Source: Symsagittifera roscoffensis (taxonomy: Eukaryota; Xenacoelomorpha; Acoela; Convolutidae). From it: a DNA stretch of 64,000 nucleotides. A model generated the notes under the pieces. It searched no databases, was not told where the DNA came from, and saw only the letters and a program-made list of their open reading frames with translations. Below are positions 22,001 through 34,000 of this stretch, in pieces. How positions within the stretch are numbered: the first letter of the stretch is position 1; every line of letters begins with the position of its first letter. The stretch is taken from assembly GCF_963678635.1 (NCBI RefSeq), contig NC_087065.1, positions 29,452,252 to 29,516,251 of the forward strand. The letters are read 5' to 3'. The position numbers and the translations under genes were made by a program.

Positions 22001-25000
22001 CACGCAACTTTTTCTTTTGATTGAACCCTTGATCTCAGTAATGACAGGATAGTTTTCTAGACAATTTTTCGACAAATGTAAGGGCGTAGCCGCTTCGGCA
22101 AATAATATTTCAACAACCTCATATTTCGATTGAATCATTAACATCAGAACTGGTATTTTCAAAACTAAAAATTCTCAGTCCATAGCTTTTTGTGTAAAAA
22201 AGAATCCTAGCCGCTGATGTAGGACAGCTTCTTACAAAGTTTGGCTTCATTTGAACCCGTACTTTCATTTCATCAGGGTAATTTTCTAGAAAAAAAACTC
22301 GTCTCAAAAAATATAAAACATAGCCAAATGACAGTAGGAAAAGTAATGATTGCAGGGAAACAGAAAAAAACTGACTTGTTTTTTTGAAAACTTCTATTTT
22401 CAATTTTAAGGAAAACAAACATATGCCCTCAAATCTCTTTGAACTTCAAAAACATTTATTATTGGTGCTTTTCAGATAACCATAATCACTGTGGAAAAAT
22501 TGGATCTATAGGTAAAATTTTTATTCCGCTAGCAAATCTGAAAATTAAATTCCACTTTCGGCACTAGAAGTCGTTCACGTTTTTCGTGTCATTTGCATAT
22601 TCGTATTTGGAAAGCGCAGTTTACTTAACTTTCAGCGGATGAATTTCAATCGAACTCAAAAAATGCATATAATCTAAGTACATTCATCAATGCATTAATA
22701 TGTATGAATGTGCATGTGTAGTTATTCGAGCATTTTAAGGCTTTTCCTGAAAAAAAAATTGAACAAAAAATCACCAAGACCTATATAAGAGTCTTCACCA
22801 CGTTCATTCCTCTTAAACATAGCCAAAAGACAGTTGGAAACAAATCAATGACGATTGTAAACAGAAAACGATAACTTTCTTTGAAAAGGTCAACTTTCGA
22901 ATTTCAAATTAAAAACATATGCCCATAAAGTTGAAGAACAATCAATGATTGAGACTTTTCAAAAATCAAACAATTTATGACTGACTCTCTGAACCTCAAG
23001 ACCAATTTATGATTGACACTTTTTTTGTTAAAATCTAACCAATTTGAAAACTGCATAAATGGGCAGTCTTTTTTTACTGCGCTTGGAAACTGAAAATTCA
23101 AATTCATTTTCGAAACTAAAAGACAATCATGTTTTTCATAAACTTTACACTTTTGCTGTCAGATAGTGGAGCTTGACTTCCTTTAAGCAGAGGTCTGAAC
23201 TTAAAAGAAATCAAAGCCAACATACAGTAAAACAGACAAAAAAACTGATTATTTTTTGAAAACAAGGCCAACAGAAAGTTGGAAAAGAGTCAAAAAGCAC
23301 ATTAAACAGAAAACAATGACATTTTTTGAAAAAAAAACTCAACTTTCGAAAATCTGTATCACTGATACTTTTTTGATCAAACTAACCCAATTTGAGTAAA
23401 CTGGATCAATAGATAAATTTTTTACCGGAGAATTCGCTTTTCGAAACTAGAAGTCGATCATACTTTTCGTAACCTTTACACTTTTTGCTGTTCGATTATG
23501 GAGAGTGCCTTCCTTTCAACAAAGAAAATGAACTGAACTTCAGAAATCAAAAGTCAAACCGCGAAAAAAAAATTGACTGAAGAAATTAAGATTATTTCAT
23601 GAAAACAAAACGAAAAAAAAACATCATGACGACCAATGCAAAACATCATGACGACCAATTCGGAACTACGTTTATCAATTTTAAAAAAAAAAAATTCAAA
23701 GCCTATACATTTTGATAATACATGCTCATGAGGAAATTAGATCATATTTGGATTGCTTTGCCGCTCACGCGTTTATAGATCAAATATACTCATTTGAATT
23801 ATCCCAAATCGGCCACTTTCCACCCTCATAGGTCTTTATGAAAAATGATCGTTGGTGAAACATCTTTTTGATTATGCTTTCAGCGTACTTTTCAGATAGT
23901 TTACAAAAAATCGTCTAGTTAACGGCTAGTTAAAAGTTCGCAACTATTCCGAGCAAAAAACACAATTATTTAGGACTATTCTTCGACAGTTGGTACCTTT
24001 ATTCTGTTAGTCAATGAAAATACAGATTTGAAGATGACCACCGATAAGAGTCATTCATTAAGAGTCACCACTAATAAGGACCATCCAATAAGAAAACGAT
24101 CAATAGTTGCACTTTTTAAGCCCCGTTTGTTTTATTAGGTTTCTCAGTTTCGTTATTAGAGAGCGCAATTTGCCTTCCTTTTAGCACATGATTTTGAATA
24201 TAGCTAAAAAAAATCAAAGTCAAAGTGCAAAAATCACTTTTGGTGTGAACAACATAATTCTCTGAAAAAAAAACATTATCTCGACCTATAAAGGTCCTCA
24301 GGGTTTTCACTGACATTGGAACAAGCAAACATAAAAAAGGAAATAAACACTTTAGAATATTATTGACAAAATCTAGAATATAATATAAAGCATAAAAAAC
24401 TCGAATTTATATTTTAAAAATTTGGTTGATAAAAAAATGATAAAAAAACTTTTACATTGAAAATGGTAAAAAAACCTTTACATTTTCTTTATGCCAACAG
24501 CTCCCGGCTGTTTTGCAAGCATACACGTAGCACTAAATGTTCCGAAATTCCAAAAACAGATCACGCAGAGGCGAAGCAGAGCTTTGCATCTATTGCGCTA
24601 CAACACAAACATAAAAAACATTAATTGAAAATGGAAAAAATGAAGGAAAAAAAAACTAGTTCTGCCAAAATTTAAACTTTTGTAAGTCTCGGTAAGCTTC
24701 ATTTAGGCAAAGATTCCAGACATATGACACGGAAGCGAAGCAACATGAAAATAGCAGTGCAAGCTAGCAGACAGAAAAAGAAAGCCACTCAGCCCAAAAA
24801 ATTGAAGAAAAAAAATTCAAAACAAATCATTTTCTCTTTGCAGAAAACACCTCTTGAAACACAATCGACAGCGATTCATGGAAATTCAAAAAATAATCAA
24901 CAAGCGGCAACTTTATGGAAAACTTTGAACTATCAATTCTATTCTAAGAACTTCAGCATTTTGTGCAATCCGGAATGAAGCATAAAACGTATGCTTCCCT

Positions 25001-28000
25001 TAAAAATAGGTTAATTTTAATTCGAATGCAATCATATTAACTCTTAAAAACAATTGCATAATCACAAAGACTTGAACCAAAGATTTCAATCATATAAAGA
25101 AAAAATCAATTAAAAGAAAAAAAACACTAACATAACGCACAAGTGTGTCATGCAATTAAATCAAAAATGGTTAATCACCAAAAGACTAAAATGTCATTTC
25201 AAATGCAGGGAATGTTAAAAAGTCTGGAATGATCAAGAAGTCTGGCGTTGATGTGGCCGCGGAATTAGGTAAGAATGAGTTCGAGAATGAAATCATTATT
25301 GACAATGGGGTTGTTCAGAGGTCTGGGACGGTTGCTTCTTTGGCACGCTCTATCGACTCTCTCACAATGGCTACATTGCCAATCTGGACGGCTAACGACA
25401 GCCGCTGTCTGAGGGAAGTCCCGGCTCTTTTGTCATCGGTTTCCGCGATAACTTCGCGGCAAAGCTGTTTCAGGAAGTCGTCGGTGCCGGTTCCGAGTCC
25501 ACCGAGATGTTCGACTGCAATAGGCTGGAAAATGTAGTTTCTGGCCAGGCTCTCGTACTTAATTCGTTTGCTTCTTCTGCTTTGTCCGCTATTGTCGGAC
25601 CTGAGAAGGTTCCTTGGGCAACATTAGACATGGCAAGGCGGTTGACGCACGAAGTCCCAGATCAGGCAGACGCCGTTTTTCCACGGAGAGAGGGTGATAC
25701 AGTCTGGTCTCTTTCCGTCATCACATGAGAAGCCGACTGGTTCTAGAGAAGACTGAATGTCGGACAAACAGAAAGCACGTTTGATGGCTTAAATGACCCC
25801 AAATTAGGTCACCAAGCCCATAAAATGATAGGCCGAAATCTTTACAGCCGAAAGTAGTTTTTCAGCGAAATAAAAACAAAAACAGCAAAACAAAAACAGC
25901 AAAAAGACGCTGGAACAAGCAAACATAAAAAAGGAAATAAACACTTTAGAATATTATTGACAAAATCTAGAATATAATATAAAGCATAAAAAACTCGAAT
26001 TTATATTTTAAAAAATTGATTGATAAAAAAATGATAAAAAAACTTTTACATTGAAAATGGTAAAAAACCTTTACATTTTCTTTATGCCAACAGCTCCCGG
26101 CTGTTTTGCAAGCATACACGTAGCACTAAATGTTCCGAAATTCCAAAAAAAGATCACGCAGAGGCGAAGCAGAGCTTTGCATCTATTGCGCTACAACACA
26201 AACATAAAAAACATTAATTGAAAATGGAAAAAATGAAGGAAAAAAAACTAGTTCTGCCAAAATTTAAACTTTTGTATGTCTCGGTAAGCTTCATTTAGGC
26301 AAATATTCCAGACATATGACACGGAAGCGAAGCAACATGAAAATAGCAGTGCAAGCTAGCAGACAGGAAAAGAAAGCCACTCAGCCCAAAAAATTGAAAA
26401 AAAAAATTCAAAACAAATCATTTTCTCTTTGCAGAAAACACCTCTTGAAACACAATCGACAGCGATTCATGAAAATTCAAAAAATAATCAACAAGCGGCA
26501 ACTTTATGGAAAACTTTGAACTATCAATTCTATTCTAAGAACTTCAGCATTTTGCGCAATCCGGAATGAAGCATAAAACGTATGCTTCCCTTAAAAATGG
26601 GTTAATTTTAATTCGAATGCAATCATATTAACTCTTAAAAACAATTGCATAATCACAAAGACTTGAACCAAAGATTTCAATCATATAAAGAAAAAATCAA
26701 TTAAAAGAAAAAAAACACTAACATAACGCACAAGTGTGTCATGCAATTAAATCAAAAATGGTTAATCACCAAAAGACTAAAATGTCATTTCAAATGGCAG
26801 GGAATGTTAAAAAGTCTGGAATGATCAAGAAGTCTGGCGTTGATGTGGCCGCGGAATTAGGTAAGAATGAGTTCGAGAATGAAATCATTATTGACAATGG
26901 GGTTGTTCAGAGGTCTGGGACGGTTGCTTCTTTGGCACGCTCTATCGACTCTCTCACAATGGCTACATTGCCAATCTGGACGGCTAACGACAGCCGCTGT
27001 CTGAGGGAAGTCCCGGCTCTTTTGTCATCGGTTTCCGCGATAACTTCGCGGCAAAGCTGTTTCAGGAAGTCGTCGGTGCCGGTTCCGAGTCCACCGAGAT
27101 GTTCGACTGCAATAGGCTGGAAAATGTAGTTTCTGGCCAGGCTCTCGTACTTAATTCGTTTGCTTCTTCTGCTTTGTCCGCTATTGTCGGACCTGAGAAG
27201 GTTCCTTGGGCAACATTAGACATGGCAAGGCGGTTGACGCACGAAGTCCCAGATCAGGCAGAGGCCGTTTTTCCACGGAGAGAGGGTGATACAGTCTGGT
27301 CTCTTTCCGTCATCACGTGAGAAGCCGACTGGTTCTAGAGAAGACTGAATGTCGGACAAACAGAAAGCACGTTTGATGGCTTAAATGACCCCAAATTAGG
27401 TCACCAAGCCCATAAAATGATAGGCCGAAATCTTTACAGCCGAAAGTAGTTTTTCAGCGAAATAAAAACAAAAACAGCAAAACAAAAACAGCAAAAAGAC
27501 GCTGGAACAAGCAAACATAAAAAAGGAAATAAACACTTTAGAATATTATTGACAAAATCTAGAATATAATATAAAGCATAAAAAACTCGAATTTATATTT
27601 AAAAAATTTGGTTGATAAAAAAAATGATAAAAAAACTTTTACATTGAAAATGGTAAAAAAAACCTTTACATTTTCTTTATGCCAACAGCTCCCGGCTGTT
27701 TTGCAAGCATACACGTAGCACTAAATGTTCCGAAATTCCAAAAATAGATCACGCAGAGGCGAAGCAGAGCTTTGCATCTATTGCGCTACAACACAAACAC
27801 AAAAAACATTAATTGAAAATGGAAAAAATGAAGGAAAAAAAAACTAGTTCTGCCAAAATTTAAACTTTTGTAAGTCTCGGTAAGCTTCATTTAGGCCAAG
27901 ATTCCAGACATATGACACGGAAGCGAAGCAACATGAAAATAGCAGTGCAAGCTAGCAGACGGGAAAAGAAAGCCACTCAGCCCAAAAAATTGAAGAAAAA

Positions 28001-31000
28001 AAATTCAAAACAAATCATTTTCTCTTTGCAGAAAACACCTCTTGAAACACAATCGACAGCGATTCATGGAAATTCAAAAAATAATCAACAAGCGGCAACT
28101 TTATGGAAAACTTTGAACTATCAATTCTATTCTAAGAACTTCAGCATTTTGTGCAATCCGGAATGAAGCATAAAACGTATGCTTCCCTTAAAAATGGGTT
28201 AATTTTAATTCGAATGCAATCATTTTAACTTTTTTAAAAAAATCTGCATAATCACAAAGACTTGAACCAAAGATTTCAATCATAAAAAGAAAAAATTAAT
28301 TAAAAGAAAAAAAAACACTAACATAACGCACAAGTGTGTCATGCAATTAAATCAAAAATGGTTAATCACCAAAAGACTAAAATGTCATTTCAAATGGCAG
28401 GGAATGTTAAAAAGTCTGGAATGATCAAGAAGTCTGGCGTTGATGTGGCCGCGGAATTAGGTAAGAATGAGTTCGAGAATGAAATCATTATTGACAATGG
28501 GGTTGTTCAGAGGTCTGGGACGGTTGCTTCTTTGGCACGCTCTATCGACTCTCTCACAATGGCTACATTGCCAATCTGGACGGCTAACGACAGCCGCTGT
28601 CTGAGGGAAGTCCCGGCTCTTTTGTCATCGGTTTCCGCGATAACTTCGCGGCAAAGCTGTTTCAGGAAGTCGTCGGTGCCGGTTCCGAGTCCACCGAGAT
28701 GTTCGACTGCAATAGGCTGGAAAATGTAGTTTCTGGCCAGGCTCTCGTACTTAATTCGTTTGCTTCTTCTGCTTTGTCCGCTATTGTCGGACCTGAGAAG
28801 GTTCCTTGGGCAACATTAGACATGGCAAGGCGGTTGACGCACGAAGTCCCAGATCAGGCAGACGCCGTTTTTCCACGGAGAGAGGGTGATACAGTCTGGT
28901 CTCTTTCCGTCATCACGTGAGAAGCCGACTGGTTCTAGAGAAGACTGAATGTCGGACAAACAGAAAGCACGTTTGATGGCTTAAATGACCCCAAATTAGG
29001 TCACCAAGCCCATAAAATGATAGGCCGAAATCTTTACAGCCGAAAGTAGTTTTTCAGCGAAATAAAAACAAAAACAGCAAAACAAAAACAGCAAAAAGAC
29101 GCTGGAACAAGCAAACATAAAAAAGGAAATAAACACTTTAGAATATTATTGACAAAATCTAGAATATAATATAAAGCATAAAAAACTCGAATTTATATTT
29201 TAAAAATTTGATTGATAAAAAAATGATAAAAAATCTTTTACATTGAAAATGGTAAAAAAAACCTTTACATTTTCTTTATGCCAACAGCTCCCGGCTGTTT
29301 TGCAAGCATACACGTAGCACTAAATGTTCCGAAATTCCAAAAATAGATCACGCAGAGGCGAAGCAGAGCTTTGCATCTATTGCGCTACAACACAAACATA
29401 AAAAACATTAATTGAAAATGGAAAAAATGAAGGAAAAAAAACTAGCTCTGCCAAAATTTAAACTTTTGTAAGTCTCGGTAAGCTTCATTTAGGCAAAGAT
29501 TCCAGACATATGACACGGAAGCGAAGCAACATGAAAATAGCAGTGCAAGCTAGCAGACAGAAAAAGAAAGCCACTCAGCCCAAAAAACTGAAGAAAAAAA
29601 ATTCAAAACAAATCATTTTCTCTTTGCAGAAAACACCTCTTGAAACACAATCGACAGCGATTCATGGAAATTCAAAAAATAATCAACAAGCGGCAACTTT
29701 ATGGAAAACTTTGAACTATCAATTCTATTCTAAGAACTTCAGCATTTTGTGCAATCCGGAATGAAGCATAAAACGTATGCTTCCCTTAAAAATGGGTTAA
29801 TTTTAATTCGAATGCAATCATATTAACTCTTAAAAAAAATTGCATAATCACAAAGACTTGAACCAAAGATTTCAATCAAATAAAGAAAAAATCAATTAAA
29901 AGAAAAAAAACACTAACATAACGCACAAGTGTGTCATGCAATTAAATCAAAAATGGTTTATCACCAAAAGACTAAAATGTCATTTCAAATGGCAGGGAAT
30001 GTTAAAAAGTCTGGAATGATCAAGAAGTCTGGCGTTGATGTGGCCGCGGAATTAGGTAAGAATGAGTTCGAGAATGAAATCATTATTGACAATGGGGTTG
30101 TTCAGAGGTCTGGGACGGTTGCTTCTTTGGCACGCTCTATCGACTCTCTCACAATGGCTACATTGCCAATCTGGACGGCTAACGACAGCCGCTGTCTGAG
30201 GGAAGTCCCGGCTCTTTTGTCATCGGTTTCCGCGATAACTTCGCGGCAAAGCTGTTTCAGGAAGTCGTCGGTGCCGGTTCCGAGTCCACCGAGATGTTCG
30301 ACTGCAATAGGCTGGAAAATGTAGTTTCTGGCCAGGCTCTCGTACTTAATTCGTTTGCTTCTTCTGCTTTGTCCGCTATTGTCGGACCTGAGAAAGTTCC
30401 TTGGGCAACATTAGACATGGCAAGGCGGTTGACGCACGAAGTCCCAGATCAGGCAGACGCCGTTTTTCCACGGAGAGAGGGTGATACAGTCTGGTCTCTT
30501 TCCGTCATCACGTGTCTGGTCTCTTTCCGTCATCACGTGAGAAGCCGACTGGTTCTAGAGAAGACTGAATGTCGGACAAACAGAAAGCACGTTTGATGGC
30601 TTAAATGACCCCAAATTAGGTCACCAAGCCCATAAAATGATAGGCCGAAATCTTTACAGCCGAAAGTAGTTTTTCAGCGAAATAAAAACAAAAACAGCAA
30701 AACAAAAACAGCAAAAAGACGCTGGAACAAGCAAACATAAAAAAGGAAATAAACACTTTAGAATATTATTGACAAAATCTAGAATATAATATAAAGCATA
30801 AAAAACTCGAATTTATATTTTAAAAATTTGATTGATAAAAAAATGATAAAAAAACTTTTACCTTGAAAATGGTAAAAAAAACCTTTACATTTTCTTTATG
30901 CCAACAGCTCCCGGCTGTTTTGCAAGCATACACGTAGCACTAAATGTTCCGAAATTCCAAAAAAAGATCACGCAGAGGCGAAGCAGAGCTTTGCATCTAT

Positions 31001-34000
31001 TGCGCTACAACACAAACATAAAAAACATTAATTGAAAATGGAAAAAATGAAGGAAAAAAAACTAGTTCTGCCAAAATTTAAACTTTTGTAAGTCTCGGTA
31101 AGCTTCATTTAGGCAAAGATTCCAGACATATGACACGGAAGCGAAGCAACATGAAAATAGCAGTGTAAGCTAGCAGACAGGAAAAGAAAGCCACTCAGCC
31201 CAAAAAATTGAAAAAAAAATTCAAAACAAATCATTTTCTCTTTGCAGAAAACACCTCTTGAAACACAATCGACAGCGATTCATGGAAATTCAAAAAATAA
31301 TCAACAAGCGGCAACTTTATGGAAAACTTTGAACTATCAATTCTATTCTAAGAACTTCAGCATTTTGTGCAATCCGGAATGAAGCATAAAACGGGTTAAT
31401 GGGTTAATTTTAATTCGAATGCAATCATATTAACTCTTAAAAACAATTGCATAATCACAAAGACTTGAACCAAAGATTTCAATCATATAAAGAAAAAATC
31501 AATTAAAAGAAAAAAACACTAACATAACGCACAAGTGTGTCATGCAATTAAATCAAAAATGGTTAATCACCAAAAGACTAAAATGTCATTTCAAATGGCA
31601 GGGAATGTTAAAAAGTCTGGAATGATCAAGAAGTCTGGCGTTGATGTGGCCGCGGAATTAGGTAAGAATGAGTTCGAGAATGAAATCATTATTGACAATG
31701 GGGTTGTTCAGAGGTCTGGGACGGTTGCTTCTTTGGCACGCTCTATCGACTCTCTCACAATGGCTACATTGCCAATCTGGACGGCTAACGACAGCCGCTG
31801 TCTGAGGGAAGTCCCGGCTCTTTTGTCATCGGTTTCCGCGATAACTTCGCGGCAAAGCTGTTTCAGGAAGTCGTCGGTGCCGGTTCCGAGTCCACCGAGA
31901 TGTTCGACTGCAATAGGCTGGAAAATGTAGTTTCTGGCCAGGCTCTCGTACTTAATTCGTTTGCTTCTTCTGCTTTGTCCGCTATTGTCGGACCTGAGAA
32001 GGTTCCTTGGGCAACATTAGACATGGCAAGGCGGTTGACGCACGAAGTCCCAGATCAGGCAGACGCCGTTTTTCCACGGAGAGAGGGTGATACAGTCTGG
32101 TCTCTTTCCGTCATCACGTGAGAAGCCGACTGGTTCTAGAGAAGACTGAATGTCGGACAAACAGAAAGCACGTTTGATGGCTTAAATGACCCCAAATTAG
32201 GTCACCAAGCCCATAAAATGATAGGCCGAAATCTTTACAGCCGAAAGTAGTTTTTCAGCGAAATAAAAACAAAAACAGCAAAACAAAAACAGCAAAAAGA
32301 CGCTGGAACAAGCAAACATAAAAAAGGAAATAAACACTTTAGAATATTATTGACAAAATCTAGAATATAATATAAAGCATAAAAAACTCGAATTTATATT
32401 TAAAAAATTTGGTTGATAAAAAAATGATAAAAAAACTTTTACATTGAAAATGGTAAAAAAAAACCTTTACATTTTCTTTATGCCAACAGCTCCCGGCTGT
32501 TTTGCAAGCATACACGTAGCACTAAATGTTCCGAAATTCCAAAAATAGATCACGCAGAGGCGAAGCAGAGCTTTGCATCTATTGCGCTACAACACAAACA
32601 CAAAAAACATTAATTGAAAATGGAAAAAATGAAGGAAAAAAAAACTAGTTCTGCCAAAATTTAAACTTTTGTAAGTCTCGGTAAGCTTCATTTAGGCAAA
32701 GATTCCAGACATATGACACGGAAGCGAAGCAACATGAAAATAGCAGTGCAAGCTAGCAGACGGGAAAAGAAAGCCACTCAGCCCAAAAAATTGAAGAAAA
32801 AAAATTCAAAACAAATCATTTTCTCTTTGCAGAAAATACCTCTTGAAACACAATCGACAGCGATTCATGGAAATTCAAAAAATAATCAACAAGCGGCAAC
32901 TTTATGGAAAACTTTGAACTATCAATTCTATTCTAAGAACTTCAGCATTTTGTGCAATCCGGAATGAAGCATAAAACGTATGCTTCCCTTAAAAATGGGT
33001 TAATTTTAATTCGAATGCAATCATATTAACTTTTTTAAAAAAATCTGCATAATCACAAAGACTTGAACCAAAGATTTCAATCATAAAAAGAAAAAATTAA
33101 TTAAAAGAAAAAAAACACTAACATAACGCACAAGTGTGTCATGCAATTAAATCAAAAATGGTTAATCACCAAAAGACTAAAATGTCATTTCAAATGGCAG
33201 GGAATGTTAAAAAGTCTGGAATGATCAAGAAGTCTGGCGTTGATGTGGCCGCGGAATTAGGTAAGAATGAGTTCGAGAATGAAATCATTATTGACAATGG
33301 GGTTGTTCAGAGGTCTGGGACGGTTGCTTCTTTGGCACGCTCTATCGACTCTCTCACAATGGCTACATTGCCAATCTGGACGGCTAACGACAGCCGCTGT
33401 CTGAGGGAAGTCCCGGCTCTTTTGTCATCGGTTTCCGCGATAACTTTGCGGCAAAGCTGTTTCAGGAAGTCGTCGGTGCCGGTTCCGAGTCCACCGAGAT
33501 GTTCGACTGCAATAGGCTGGAAAATGTAGTTTCTGGCCAGGCTCTCGTACTTAATTCGTTTGCTTCTTCTGCTTTGTCCGCTATTGTCGGACCTGAGAAG
33601 GTTCCTTGGGCAACATTAGACATGGCAAGGCGGTTGACGCACGAAGTCCCAGATCAGGCAGACGCCGTTTTTCCACGGAGAGAGGGTGATACAGTCTGGT
33701 CTCTTTCCGTCATCACGTGTCTGGTCTCTTTCCGTCATCACGTGAGAAGCCGACTGGTTCTAGAGAAGACTGAATGTCGGACAAACAGAAAGCACGTTTG
33801 ATGGCTTAAATGACCCCAAATTAGGTCACCAAGCCCATAAAATGATAGACCGAAATCTTTACAGCCGAAAGTAGTTTTTCAGCGAAATAAAAACAAAAAC
33901 AGCAAAAAAAATCAGAAGTCAATGCCAGCAAAACTAAAAAAAGCAGAAGTAATTTGAAAGACTTTTAGCAACTTAATTGAAAATTGCGTGTAAAAATATT

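Larger units (their letters stand above)
16908..24317. repeat. Diverged repeat family confined to EIF3L introns 2, 4 and 5
   Basis: Recurring blocks in the same order: AGCTCTTTGAATTTCAGAAC, ATTTATGATTGACAC, GAAAACTGGATCAATAGGTA, AAGTCGATCACGTTTTTCG, GGAGTTTGCCTTCCTTT, GTCAAACCGCGAAAAAAA, GACCTATATAAGAGTCTTCA, CTACGTTCATTACTCTTA, ATAGCCAACTGAAAATTGGA. Copies or parts lie at about 16908-17690, 19200-19600, 20690-20890, 22310-22810, 22805-23600 and 24120-24317. They are interrupted by exons and other repeats. Identity between copies is moderate, so the family is older than the satellite that follows it. No ORF of note. Confidence 0.7.
24318..33908 (+). repeat. Satellite array: six 1.6-kb units in EIF3L intron 2
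   Basis: Units start at GGAACAAGCAAACATAAA: 24318, 25912, 27504, 29104, 30724 and 32305, with lengths of about 1594, 1592, 1600, 1620, 1581 and 1604. Copies are nearly identical, differing by a few substitutions and small indels. Variants pair units 1 with 4, 2 with 5 and 3 with 6, so the true period is a trimer of about 4.8 kb. Each unit has an AT-rich part holding the palindromic GAGGCGAAGCAGAGCTTTGC motif, and a GC-richer coding-like part of about 600 bases. The array is embedded in the 18.3-kb intron, antisense to the gene as drawn. Confidence 0.95.

Noticed and set aside
24724-33801. Repeated 84-, 131- and 73-100-codon ORFs across the satellite as a gene family
   Set aside because: They persist because the units are nearly identical. 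Several are frameshifted or stopped (units 1, 2, 5), and no start or promoter context stands out.
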